From: Dryocosmus kuriphilus | Lineage: Eukaryota; Arthropoda; Insecta; Hymenoptera; Cynipidae | Assembly: GCA_038277395.1 (NCBI GenBank) | Contig: CM076197.1 | Span: 77,981,951 to 78,045,950, forward strand | Direction: 5' to 3' | Length of the DNA stretch: 64,000 nt | Shown here: one piece after another, positions 31,822-42,700 of the stretch | Numbering within the stretch: the first letter of the stretch is position 1 | How the letters are laid out: every line of letters starts with the position of its first letter | The notes under the pieces: model-generated | Told to the model about the DNA's origin: nothing | The model's database searches: none | The model's input: the letters and a program-made list of their open reading frames with translations, nothing else | Program-made: the position numbers and the translations under genes

Positions 31822-33011
31822 CTCAGGTGCGAACTGACGGTCGGGCCATGGTTGGGCCAACCTTTGTGATGGTCGGTCGAACTTTGTGAGCCAATGGTCG
31901 CGCCAACAAGCGTAATGATAACGCACGCCTTCCTTATTTTCCATAGTTGGGCCAAAAATAGTTTTTATGGTTGAGCCAACTGCGGAATACAATGCTGGCA
32001 TACCATTGGTTTTCAAAGTTGGCCCAACTTTGTGAGCCAATGGTCGGACCAACCAGCGTTATGATAACGCATGCCCTCCCTATTTTCCACAGTTGGGTCA
32101 ACAATAGTTGTCATGGTTGAGACAACCGCGGAAAATAAGGTTGGTATACCATTGTTTTCCAAAGTTGGCCCAACTTCGTGGACCAATGGTCGACCCAACT
32201 AGAGTAAATCATAACGCAAGCCTACCTGTTTTGCACGGTTGTCCCGACAATGGTTGGCAAGGTTCGGCCTACAACGGAACCAAGGTTGTCGCACCACTGG
32301 TTTTCAAAGTTGAACAAACGGTGAGAGAAAACTTTGGTCCAACTTATCGAAGCAATGATTGGCCCAACTAGCAAGTCGATGTCTTTTTGCAACATCGGTG
32401 GCCGATAATAATAGCTCGTTACTTCCTTGGCAAAGCCGTCTACTTATAGACCCGAGACTGATTTCACTTGTGTCTCACTTTTACCGTCAGACACCTAGCG
32501 GTAATTTGCCCGTACTATTGTGATTATTTTCAAACAATTCGCCAGACTATACCATATTACGCCGATGGTAGAGCCAACTATTGCCGAGAGTCAGGCTGAC
32601 CGCAGTGTTATGGTTATTTAGAGCCAACCTGCAAAAGCCTAAACGACCGTCGACCCAACCTTGGGCCGGAGTTGGGCCGACGGTCGGCAGCAGAAAAGTT
32701 ACTTGCACTAGATAATATTACGCCAACGGTCGGGCCAACTATCACCCAGACTCGGGCCGACCGTAGTGTTATGGTTATTAAGAGCCAACTTGCCAAAGCT
32801 TAACCAACCGTCGAACCAAACTTGGGCCACAGTTGGGCCGACGGTCGGGTGAATTTTAGAAGCCAATTTCGGCTTCTGACGTTGGCCCAACTAAGGCAAA
32901 TTGGAACTGCTATAGTTGAACCAACCTTGGTTAGCGAAATTCGGTTGCCAAAGCCGGCCCGACCTTGGGCCGACCGTTAACTCTGGCTGCCAACCCAAAT
33001 TCGCACCTGGG
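31822..33011. mobile_element. GTTGGGCC-rich element with CCAGGTGCGAA ends
   Basis: The left end is ctcaggtgcgaac (31822-31834) and the right end ttcgcacctggg (33000-33011), which are inverted copies. The interior is made of about 100-150-bp subunits built on 'gttggcccaactttgtgagccaatggtcg'-like blocks (keep in pieces: gttggcccaac, ccaatggtcg, cgaccgt). The first units near 31835, 32030 and 32165 also share 'gcgt(t/a)atgataacgca'. It is non-coding. A short copy is at 21776-21994. The superfamily is not recognised. Confidence 0.75.
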
Positions 33012-33373
33012 ATTACCTACTAGTAGCGATTTATCAAGTTTCCAACAAATGGTTAATTGTGTTTATATAAATTTTTTTTTCATAGTAGGAATACTAGTAG
33101 GTGTCGAAACGCGTCAAATGGCCTATTGACGAACCTTCCATGACCTCTTATGATCTAGCAATACTGATTTATAAATTTACACAATTTTTTATTTATAAAC
33201 TTAGAAAAAATGTTTTCATTTGTTCATATAACGAAAACTGATTTAATATTTGGAATGTAATACTTTTCTGTAACTTAAAAAGTTGTTCTCAGCTCTCTCT
33301 GATTTTCTGTAAATAAGATTTTCGATATAAGACAGAAACATGAACTTAATGAAATAAAGTTCAGTGAATATGT

Positions 33374-34070
33374 TACCGTTAAAACCTGAATTCTGTTAAA
33401 ACTAGTTTTTACTAGTGAAAATGCGAAATTCCAAGGGTGTTTGTAGAATCTAGTTTTCACTACCTAATCAAAATGCAAAGTAACCAAGTGGTTTTGTGAA
33501 AACCCGAATTAGTTTTTTAGGGAGGTTTCATGACTTCGTAACGGGTTCTTAGCAAGATTTACCAAAATTTCCAGAAATTACCAAAAATTCCATAAATTAC
33601 CAGAATTTTCATAAATTACCCAAAGTTCCATAAATTACCAGAATTTCCATAAATTACCAAAATTTCCCTAAATTACCAAAAATTCCATAAATTACCACAA
33701 TTTTCATAAATTACCAAATTTTACATAAATTACCAGAATTTCCATAAATTAACAAAATTTTCATAAATTAAGAAAATTTCCATTTTCCATAAACTTCCAA
33801 AAATTTGGAATTTTTTGAAATTATGGAAACTTATCAAAGTTTCGAAACTGTTAGTTTGTGACAATTTATGGTAATCTGTGAAAATTTAGGAAATTTGTAG
33901 TAAATTGCCATGATTTACTAACATTTTTCATAAATTTCCATAAATTAAAAAAAAATTTGAAATTTATTGAAATTTTGGAATAGTGAAAACTAGATTCTAC
34001 GAGCACCCTTGGAAATTTCGCATTTTCACTAGTGAAAAATAGTTTAAACAAAACTCGTACTTTAACGGTA
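33374..34070. mobile_element. Inverted-repeat element with 20-bp minisatellite
   Basis: The left arm (33374-33462) and right arm (33981-34070) are imperfect reverse complements. They share 'taccgttaaa', 'ttcactagtgaaaatgcgaa' and 'agaatctagttttcacta'. Between them is a minisatellite (33558-33797) with a 20-bp unit 'ttaccaaaatttccataaat' repeated about 12 times. It lies in the intron of the secreted-protein gene. Confidence 0.85.
33558..33797 (+). repeat. 20-bp minisatellite, about 12 units
   Basis: The unit ttaccaaaatttccataaat is repeated with frequent single-base changes. It degrades toward the right, where an inverted remnant (ggaaattatgg-like words) follows. Confidence 0.9.
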
Positions 34071-34129
34071 AAAAATAAACCCATAGTACTCTGCAGGGGT
34101 ATTGTAAGCTTTATGCACCGCATGATTTA

Positions 34130-34215
34130 CGCGTTTTTCGTTCTTATTTTGGTGGTGGGAACAGTACAATAATAGCCTCATTGTTGTTCTAGGACAATAA
34201 TGAGAGGGGATAGTT
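34130..34215. repeat. Dispersed repeat shared (inverted) with 62165-62230
   Basis: 'ggtggtgggaacagtacaat' followed by 'aatagcctcatt' here matches the reverse complement of 62187-62226. It lies just upstream of exon 2. Confidence 0.6.
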
Positions 34216-34414
34216 GAAGAGAGAGGAGAAGAAGGGGCGAGATTTTTGAAAAATTTCGACATTTTTGTAGATTATGTAAATTTGTGAAAATTTTTGGTAT
34301 TATTAAAATATTTTAGTTCTTTGGAATTTGTGCATTTGAACTTGGTGCAGGCATCTAAAAATTTTTAACTAAATACTGAAATTAAAATTAATCCATTGAT
34401 ATTTCTTCTTTCAG

Positions 34415-34746
34415 AAGTTAATTCACAGAATGGAAAAGAAGTAGAATGTCAAAGAAAGATTAATTTTCAGTTCCGTATTATTTTTACGTCGGTTCCTGCT
34501 GGTATTCACTACACACCAGGAGATTTAATTCGTCGAGAAACAACCAGGCACACCGAACCACTGCGGGTAGCAATGTTACCGAATGGTTACATCTATGGTA
34601 TAGTAGACGATGAGCGCTATCTTCGTCCAATGTTTGTGGCAGGTCATGAAGTTAAGTTAAACTCACATGAGAATAACTCTATTCATAGATTGTTTAATAG
34701 CGAAATTGTTCAAAATGGAATTCCTTTCAACGAGGTACTCTCGTAA
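34415..34746 (+). CDS. Secreted-protein gene, exon 2 (mature region)
   Basis: The exon begins after the ttcttctttcag acceptor. Its first two bases complete the Glu codon begun in exon 1. It then encodes 109 residues starting VNSQNGKEVECQRK and ending NGIPFNEVLS before TAA at 34744-34746. The mature protein is about 110 residues, with one Cys, and rich in charged residues. Notable blocks are HYTPGDLIRRETTRHTEPLR and GYIYGIVDDERYLRPMF. I do not recognise the family. Extracellular location follows from the signal peptide. With promoter, splice signals and polyadenylation signal in order, this is the only likely host gene in the window. Codon use looks protein-coding, with no transposon motif. 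Confidence 0.7.
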
Positions 34747-34927
34747 TAATAGGAATATTTGTCAGTACAGGCGTAACTCTAATTATTTTAACCATATTAT
34801 ATTGTTGGCACAGATACTGACATACTGGTATTTAATTTTCCTTTTATGTTCATTATATTCTTATGCGTAGGCTTATACATTATGGCTTGAATGTAAATTA
34901 TCAAAGCAACATAACGTTACTGAAATT

Positions 34928-34933
34928 AATAAA
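34928..34933 (+). promoter_or_regulatory. Polyadenylation signal AATAAA
   Basis: It lies 182 bases after the stop codon of exon 2 and is followed by a T-rich segment (ttgtttcctttc), as expected downstream of a cleavage site. Confidence 0.65.
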
Positions 34934-36130
34934 ATCTCTTTACAATATTGTTTCCTTTCATTCGGGTCAAGGCACCAATTAACAAGGGTGCACCAATTTT
35001 CGAGGATTGCATGGTATTTTTGATGATAAATAGTAAATTCTAGTAAAAATGAAAATAAAATCTGTATTATAATAATGGAGGTACTCTAAACTCCTAAATC
35101 TAAAAAACTACTATCGCATTAATGGGACCTAGCTTTTTCAGTTAAAGGTATTTTAAAAATTATAAGATTCAATCTTAAAATACTATAAAGAAAGAATTAA
35201 TACTTTCCGATTGCTAAATTAAAACTGCATTATTCGAATAACAGACACCCGAGTATAAAAGTGACAGAAAAACCAATACGCATAATGGAAACATGTAATG
35301 TTTTTGTTAACAAAAGTTACTCCGAACTTCCAAAACAACATTTTTTACTTATTTAAAGCCTCACTTTCTCATTTTGCGTTACTTTGTTAAAAAGAAATTG
35401 TCGAATTTTCTTGGATTATAAAAAATTGGTAAAAGTAGCTCTCGGACATGAAACTACTCCAAAATAGTATTCGAAAAATGTGGAGAATACTAACCTTAAA
35501 TGAAAGATTGTCCCTTCCCTTTCGCCCTTAATAATTCATATAATGTAACAGTTTCTTTCTTTAAACTACTTTTTGTGAATCATGTGTACAATTTTATGAC
35601 TAAAAATGTTTACAATGCCCAGCGAGAGGTTTAATTTTATAATTTTAAAACATTTTTGTGTCATTTATTATCAACAGTGAAACTTTTGATAAAGATTATA
35701 AAAATACAAATTAAAATTTTATTTGAATCTGTTTCATTCGTTATTAACTAGAATTATCAACTGAGTCATGGATCTTTTGTCTATGTATTACATTTCAGAT
35801 TTTGTTTTCACTGTCTTATTTTTAAGATATATTTAAAATTAGGTTATAGTGTTTTTAAGGGAGACTTTTACTAACATTGGGTGTAACCGCATTTCAAAAA
35901 TCAAATCCTTATTTTGTTTTCATACAAATACTTTATGGAGTCTCTATGTAAAAGATAAACGATTCTTTGGAAAATTTAAGGAATTATTATATATTGAAAA
36001 TCCTGGGACTTTCTAAAAATATGTTTTTAGAGGACCTAATAAAAAAAGTATATATAAATTATGTACACAATACCCTTCGTGTGAATTTTGAAGAAATTTT
36101 TCCCTCTAACGTAAAAAGAGGACATTATTT
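34934..36130. other. AT-rich intergenic stretch
   Basis: No supported feature. Confidence 0.6.
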
Positions 36131-36560
36131 TTAATATATAGTTAGACTGTTTTTTATCCCCTCATTACTGCAGATAAAATAAGGTGATAGTTCTAGCGCC
36201 TTTTTAGCTAGCCTATCCTTAGTTTGACGCAATGTTAGAGTGGGGATACGCGTAAACAACTGGACGATGACTTTGTCCTCCTTTGGCGTGGTTCCTCGAG
36301 AACTGCCTCTTCCAGACAAATCATCGACACTTTTTGTGTCTTTAAAACGTTGTACCCACTTTTGCACAAACTTTTTCGACTCTTTTTATATATATTGCTC
36401 ATGCAGCTTACTTCATTTTTGGACCCAGCGGATGTGAGTACAAAAAGACAGCTTCAAACCTTTTCGCGTACGCAGCACACATTTCGATTTACGTGTGCTC
36501 TCTACGACAGTTCGAGCGATACTGAAACTAACGAATATTCTCACCGTAGCCTTTCTAGTG
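36131..36560 (-). pseudogene. Tc1-like transposase N-terminal fragment
   Basis: The minus strand encodes KWVQRFKDTKSVDDLSGRGS, then TTPKEDKVIVQLFTRIPTLT and LRQTKDRL. This matches the second helix-turn-helix and GRPR-like linker of Tc1-type transposases. The catalytic domain is absent; the frame ends in unrelated AT-rich DNA. Upstream (36360-36560) is plausible remaining N-terminal sequence with stops. Confidence 0.7.
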
Positions 36561-38169
36561 ATCTTTAATTTAAAAAAAAAAAATTAATTAAATATCTTTT
36601 ATGGTATACGAATAATCGCGATTCCTCTTCTGTTGATCAGACTGTAGAGTTAGGAATATTAAAAATTGTTTCGAATTAAGTGACGCACTTTTAATTTTTA
36701 ATCATATCCCAAATCTAAAATATTTTAGGATGGAACAAAAAAATATTGCACACGGAACAAGATTTGTAGCTGAACCAGCGATATTAATCCTTGATCTGGC
36801 CACAAATATCGTTGGAAACGGGCCAACGATGTTAGCGAAATCTTTAAAACAGGAACTTGCAGCATAATTTCTTTTGAGTTCTATTATTAATGAATCCCAT
36901 TTTTCATGGTTAAAACAATATATTGTTTAAATGAATTAAAAATATTTTAAGTCTGAAAATAGCGCTAATTAAATAGGACTAATTTTCATAGATGTTTAAA
37001 TTCTATTTAAGTGATTTCTCAGTTTGCGTTAAAATTGTAAATATTGAAAATGCTTAATAAAAATAAAAGGAATTAATTTCATTACCTTTTTTTTTTAATT
37101 TTTATATTTTTTTTCAAAACTTGGATTCGAACTATATCATTTCTCCATATTTTTTCCTAACCAAATAATTGAACGTGATGTATCAATTTTGAATGATATC
37201 TGAAGCTCACAGAGTCACATAGCTTATTAAAAGATATAAAAAACCATGAGTAACTTTCTGTTTGAATTAAAAATTATTTTCCACAGTATAAATCTCAGAA
37301 GAAGACTCTAAAATGGATTTAGAAACTATTATTTATTTTTAAATACGAAATTATCTTTTTCCTTAGTTTTATTTATCTAATTCCACAAATATTCTTGATA
37401 TTAAGTAAAGAATAATAGAATTCCTTTAGTACCATTATCAAAATTAGCACAGTTTACTTTATAATCTAAGAATTCTTAGAAATTCAAAGAAATCTCTTCT
37501 TTTGAAAAACAAGGACCTATCGATCCAATTTGGACAAAAAAACCTCAAATGTTTTCAACTAAAAAATAAAAAGAACTAAAATAAAAAAGGAGGAGGTGAA
37601 AAGAAAGCAAACCTCCAAAATCCCTTCTTTCTTTTCTTTTTACATCCATTTTTATTTTTATTTTTTAGATCAAGACGAAAAATCATTTATAAAAAAATTA
37701 CGAACGTTTTGGTATTTGTGTAACACCCTTTTTAAGACAAAAAAATAAGCGAGAAAATAGTACCATGTGCAAACCCATGAGGAAGCCAAGATATTCTCCC
37801 CATGAGCGCTGATTGAAGCGTACCTACACAAGCCGATCCGAGAACTTCAGATTAAGAATAAATAAAATAGATGCAAAAAAAACGAAAAAAAAAACGAAAT
37901 GCAATTTAAAAATCGAATTTTAACATTATTAAACTAGATTTATAAGAAAAATGATTCGCTTAATCTTAACAATTGCTGACATAAAATATTTAACTATCCA
38001 TATTTGGCACACTTTGAAAGGGTGCTGAATATTTTGTAACACGAAGTACCTCGTTGTCCCGAAATGCAGGATGAGTATTATAAAATATTTTTCATAAGTT
38101 GGGCTAGTTGTAGGAAACTTTCGGGACGAATAGTCCACCGATATATACTACGATTGATTTTTCATCATA
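36561..38169. other. AT-rich intergenic stretch
   Basis: No gene was recognised. A short hairpin-prone purine/pyrimidine pair lies at 37575-37660 (ggaggaggtgaaaagaaag, then its pyrimidine-rich counterpart). Confidence 0.6.
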
Positions 38170-39120
38170 CGAGGCACGTCCAGAAAGTAAGTGTACTGGT
38201 ACTCTCACAGCTGTAGGAAATACTTTTTCGACATGTTGGTAACACTGTCGTGTAGCCTGACCCCTCCCCTTCAAAACGAGACCAATCCGAGATTAGTGTG
38301 TTGAAAACTCTTGACGCAGTAGCATCTCTCGCGAAAAATGTCGATCGTACCTCCCGCCAAGTGCGAAATTCGCGCCGGCATTCGCTACCTCGTTGTGAAG
38401 GGAAAAGCTCCAGTTGAGATTTATAAAGAGGTGAAAACTGTTTACGGTAATGGAGCTATGAATCGTACAAGTGTGTACAAGTGGTTCCGCCGATTTAAAA
38501 ATGGCCGTACTTCCATGCATGACGATCAGAGGAGCGGAAGAACTTCAATTGTGACTGACGAACTTGTGGAAAAAATCGAGATTGCGGTACGTGACGATCG
38601 CAGATTGACGTTAGATGATCTTTCTGCGATGTTTCCGCAAATCTCCAGATCTCTGTTATACGAAACAATCACGGAAACTCTCGGATATCGGAAATTGTCT
38701 GCGAGGAGTGGGGCCCAAAAAGGCTGAGAATGCTAAACCTCACACGGCCAACGCCACGAAGCAACTCCTGGACTCTTTTGGATGGGACGTTTTGAACCAC
38801 CCCCGCATTCCCCTGACCTGGCCCCTTCAGATTTCCTTCTCTTCACTTTCCTGAAGGTGCAAATGAGTGGAAACAAGTTTTCAACGGACGAGGAGGTGAA
38901 AGGGGAGGTGGAGAAGTGGGCGAAAGAGCTGGCGGGAGACTTCTTCGAGGCAGGCATCAAAAAATTGATCCCGCGGATCACCACTTGCATCGAGAGGGAT
39001 GGTGATTATGTCGAAAAATAACTTACATATGTACAAGTGTAACCTACTATGTTTTTGTTTTAATAAATTTTTTTTGAAGCCTACATAAATTGAGTACATT
39101 TACTTTCTGGATGTGCTTCG
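38170..39120 (+). mobile_element. Mariner element, internally deleted (copy 1 of pair)
   Basis: 951 bp, flanked by TA (38168-38169 and 39121-39122). Ends cgaggcacgtccagaaagta and tactttctggatgtgcttcg are inverted repeats with a few mismatches. The element is about 95% identical by eye to 62534-63486 over shared parts, but the internal deletions differ. Confidence 0.93.
38338..39021 (+). pseudogene. Mariner transposase, middle deleted (copy 1)
   Basis: The N-terminal 125 residues are open, starting MSIVPPAKCEIRAGIRYLVV, including both helix-turn-helix regions (NRTSVYKWFRRFKNGR, SRSLLYETI). The segment with the first catalytic Asp is missing. After a junction near 38722 the C-terminal part resumes with NAKPHTANATKQLLDSF and, in another frame, SPDLAPSDF and the end GDYVEK. 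The Asp before NAKPH is lost at the junction. It keeps the full DNA-binding domain, so it could make a repressor-like truncated protein of about 130 residues. Confidence 0.88.
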
Positions 39121-39981
39121 TACTTTTTTAAATACACAAAACAATGAGAGAATTTGTGTATTATAACATTTGAAAAATGTATTCTTTTTATTGGAATATG
39201 CCTTGTGAGGAACGGATGCCGATCAGCAACTCTTTCCTGAAGATTATATAGTAAACCCTCTTCTGAATATTACTCTAAACTCTCTCCTGAAGATTACAGT
39301 AAACTCTCTTCTGTAAATCACACTCTACTTTCTCCTTAACGTAACACTAAAATCTCTCGTAAAGATTACACTGAAGATTGCATCTATACCCTGTGAGCAC
39401 AGATAGTTGATTTCTCGTTAAAGAAATTTATGTGCGTTCCAGAATGGCATATAAGGATAGAAAAGGACAGAAGGACAGAAAATGATATATGTTAGGGAAT
39501 GCCGTTGACAGTGAGGAAATTGGAATTAGTACTTTTAGTATTAAATTTGATATAAATAAGTTGAAGAATGGCAACATCATTGATCAATTCGACAAAATAA
39601 TAAATTTATAAAGTAACAATTTTACCAAATTCGAAATTCTAAAATTTCAAAACTGGGTACTATGCAAACTTTTATCGAATTGATCAATGTATAATTTTTA
39701 CAAAAACTTGCAAATGTATCCATTTCTGAAATTTTATAATTTCAAACTTAGTAAATTTATAAATACCTGAATTTACAAATTTACATAAAATTCTGAATTT
39801 GTTTATCTATCAAATTGGTCCATTTGCAAATAGTATCTGCAAAAAATATTTCGATATTTGTTTACGCAATTTTATTCAAATTTTTATTTCTCAAGTGAAA
39901 ACTGCCTTATCTTTAGATGTAATTTGTATCGGAACTGCAGGGGTTGATAAGTAAGGACTCCCCGATAACTTAGCGCACCGT
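39121..39981. other. AT-rich stretch with short tandem words
   Basis: Near 39245-39370 the words 'aaactctcttctg', 'aagattacact' and 'aaactctctcctg' recur about every 30-40 bp. No gene. Confidence 0.55.
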
Positions 39982-42191
39982 CACAAAGTGGGGCAAAAAA
40001 AACTTCCGTGGACAAAATGATTTTCAGAAGACAATTATTATCCGATTTTAACTTTTCTTTTTGAAATGAAAGATAATAAGATTTCGCATCTAACTGTCGG
40101 CCGATTTAAAAAATTCTTTTTTTTTTTTTTTTTTTTTTTAATAACAAAAATGAGAAAAATAAAATTTTGACTTTCGAAGTATACCGGTTTTTAGAAAATG
40201 TTTTGATTCAATCAAAAATACATAGAAAACTGAAAGCAACTATCCAAAAAATATGTCCAATAGCAATGCAAATGTTAAAAAATTTATTGAATTTGTTATA
40301 AACAAATAAGTGAATGAAAATGGTTTTGTGGGGATTGGCGGCGATTTGTCACTTGATTCGCACTAGGTTTGAACAATTTATGAACAAAAAGAGTTTTTTA
40401 GTTGAATTAATAAAAGTTAATAAATAATTTGTTATTTTAAAAGCAATTTTTATAAACAAATATCCATATCAGGTATTTTTGATGGAATAAACAGTTTTTT
40501 CTACGGAATCGATCATATATTACTCGGAAATAAAATCTAAGTATAATATTTGTCCACCAAATAAAAATAATAATTGTTTAAACTACCTTCATTAACAAAT
40601 TCACTATTTGGCTATTTCTGGAGGTACAAACTGGATTTTTTCTAAGCAATTACTGCAAATAACTAACTTCTAAATTTTTAAGAACATTTTGATGACAGTA
40701 AACAACCTTTAATGTAAACAAAAATTGTTTACACAAATTTTTATCATTATATGTACTTATAAATAAAATACCCCTTTTTTCACGGAATTAATAGTCAGTT
40801 ATTTAGCAATGATTTTTTGCTATGAATTGATAATATTTGATAATTGTTTAACCAAAATTATTTAATAAATGCATTATTTGACTATTTCTCAGCACTTAAA
40901 CTTGTTTTTTTTGTGTAATCAACTGTTAATAAAACATTTTTTAATTTTTTTTTATACCTCGATAACGATCCACTATTTTTGTTTTTATAAACAATTTAAT
41001 TAACGTAGCCATAAACGGTATATAATGTAAGATTTTTACAAGTATTTCACAGGTGGGGATATTATTATGAAATCAAAGTAATTCTAAGAAAAACACTTTC
41101 TGTTTTACTGATATCGTCGAAACTGCATGTGATATACATACTTACATCCCGAAAGAAATGAATATCGACACTAGAGGCATTAGCCGAGAAAAATTTTTTT
41201 ACTACATTGTTAATAAAAATAGTGGATCGTTATCGAACTATCAAAAAAAATTAAAAAACGTGTTATTAATAGTTGATTACACAAAAAGAAAGCAAGTTAA
41301 AATGCTGAAAAATAGCGAAATATTGCGTTTGTGAATTAAGTTTGGTCAAACAATTATCAAATGTTATCGATTCATAGCAAAAAATCATTGCTAAATAACT
41401 GGCTGTTAATTATGAGAAAAAAAGGGTATTTTATTTATAAATAAATGCAATGATAAAAACTTGTTTAAACAATTGTTTTTTACAATAATACATTATTTAT
41501 TGTCATCAAAAAGTCCTTAAAAATTTATACGTTAGTTATTTACAGTTAATTGCATCGAAAAAATCAAGTTTGTACCTCCAGAAATAGCCAAATAATGCAT
41601 TTGTCCATTAAGGTAGCTTAAACTCTAATTAATTTTTATTTGATGGCCAAATAATATATATAGACTTTATTTCCAAGTAACATGTGATCGATTCCATGAA
41701 AAAAACTTTATTTATTCCATCAAAAATACCTGATATGGGCATTTGTTTATAAAAATTGCTTTGGAAATAACAAATTATTTATTTACTTTTATTAATTCAA
41801 GTAAAAAACTCTTTTTGTCAATAAATTGTTCAAATTTAGTGCAAACCAAGTGATGAATAGACGCCAATCCCCACAAAACAATTTTTATTCACTTATTTGT
41901 TTATAACAAATTCAATAAATTCTTTAACATTTGGATTGTTATTGGACATATTTTCTGGATAGTTGCTTTCAGTTCTCTAGGTTTTTTAAAAACGGGTACT
42001 CGAAATTCAAGAAAAAATTTGTATATTTGTTATTAAATAAACAAAACAATAAAAAAACATTTAAAAATCAGCCATGAATGTTCGATGCAAAATTTTATTA
42101 GCTTTCATTCCAAAGAAAAAAGGTTAAATTCGGATAATAATTGTCTTTTGAAAATCAATTTGTCCACGGACGTTCTTTTTGCCCCACTGTG
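39982..42191. mobile_element. Long-palindrome foldback element 1
   Basis: Ends are cacaaagtggggcaaaaaaa (39982) and tttttgccccactgtg (to 42191), inverted copies. The mirror runs for about 1 kb per arm at roughly 85% identity by eye. Examples are ttatccgattttaac with gttaaattcggataa, tggggattggcg with cgccaatccccac, and gatcgttatcg words near the centre. A loop of about 220 bp (40990-41210) has no coding content. A poly-T run is at 40117-40139. No transposase, so non-autonomous. The terminal CACAGTG-like heptamer resembles Transib ends. Confidence 0.85.
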
Positions 42192-42700
42192 CGTCAGGAG
42201 CGCTAGTGCAGCCTGATCAGATGACAACGTACAACTACAATTACACGGTCCTCACACGTAGGATCTGTCAGTTTCATTTGTGAAGTAAATCCGGAAATTT
42301 ACTACAATATATTTATTTTATCAGTGCAAGCAGACACAAAGCAGCATTCTATCGACCCGAGGATCACGCCAGACCCCGAATATTTTGTGAGCTTTCTTTA
42401 TTCCTGTCGAAAGGTGGGAAATGAGATTATATGTGGAGACAGGGCCATACATTCCAAGGATAGGTACTTCAAAATTTTTTTAAACCAACATCTTTAAGAG
42501 AAAAAACGAGAAAAAAGTAGAAAAATGACCCTTAACATTTTTTATATTCTTTTTATTCCAGGAGCTTTCCAAATACAAGTTATCTCTGCTATTGCACATA
42601 CAGATAAACTCTTGAGGTTTTAATACTTCAAAACATTCTGACTTGAGCGATGCTATATATATTTTTTTCCATAGGCAGCCACCCAATATAATAATATACA
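42192..42700. other. Spacer with an unassigned open frame
   Basis: Without an ATG, a plus-strand frame is open from about 42222 to 42495 (contains YFVSFLYSCRKVGNEIICGD). It has no recognised domain and is not called as a gene. Confidence 0.4.

Larger units (their letters stand above)
31496..34414 (+). other. Putative 2.9-kb GC-AG intron filled with repeats
   Basis: The donor is G|GCAAGT and the acceptor is the pyrimidine-rich atttcttctttcag ending at 34414. Inside are the GTTGGGCC element (31822-33011) and an inverted-repeat element (33374-34070) with a 20-bp minisatellite. Confidence 0.55.

Noticed and set aside
33558..33797. Possible CRISPR array because of regular short repeats
   Set aside because: Units are directly adjacent 20-mers with no spacers, in a eukaryotic intron. 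It is a minisatellite.
34996..35300. Further exons downstream of the secreted-protein gene
   Set aside because: A stop codon and AATAAA already end the transcript, and no coding frame with splice signals follows.
42222..42495. Open plus-strand frame without ATG
   Set aside because: No recognisable domain, no clear splice sites and no start codon. It is too short to support on its own.
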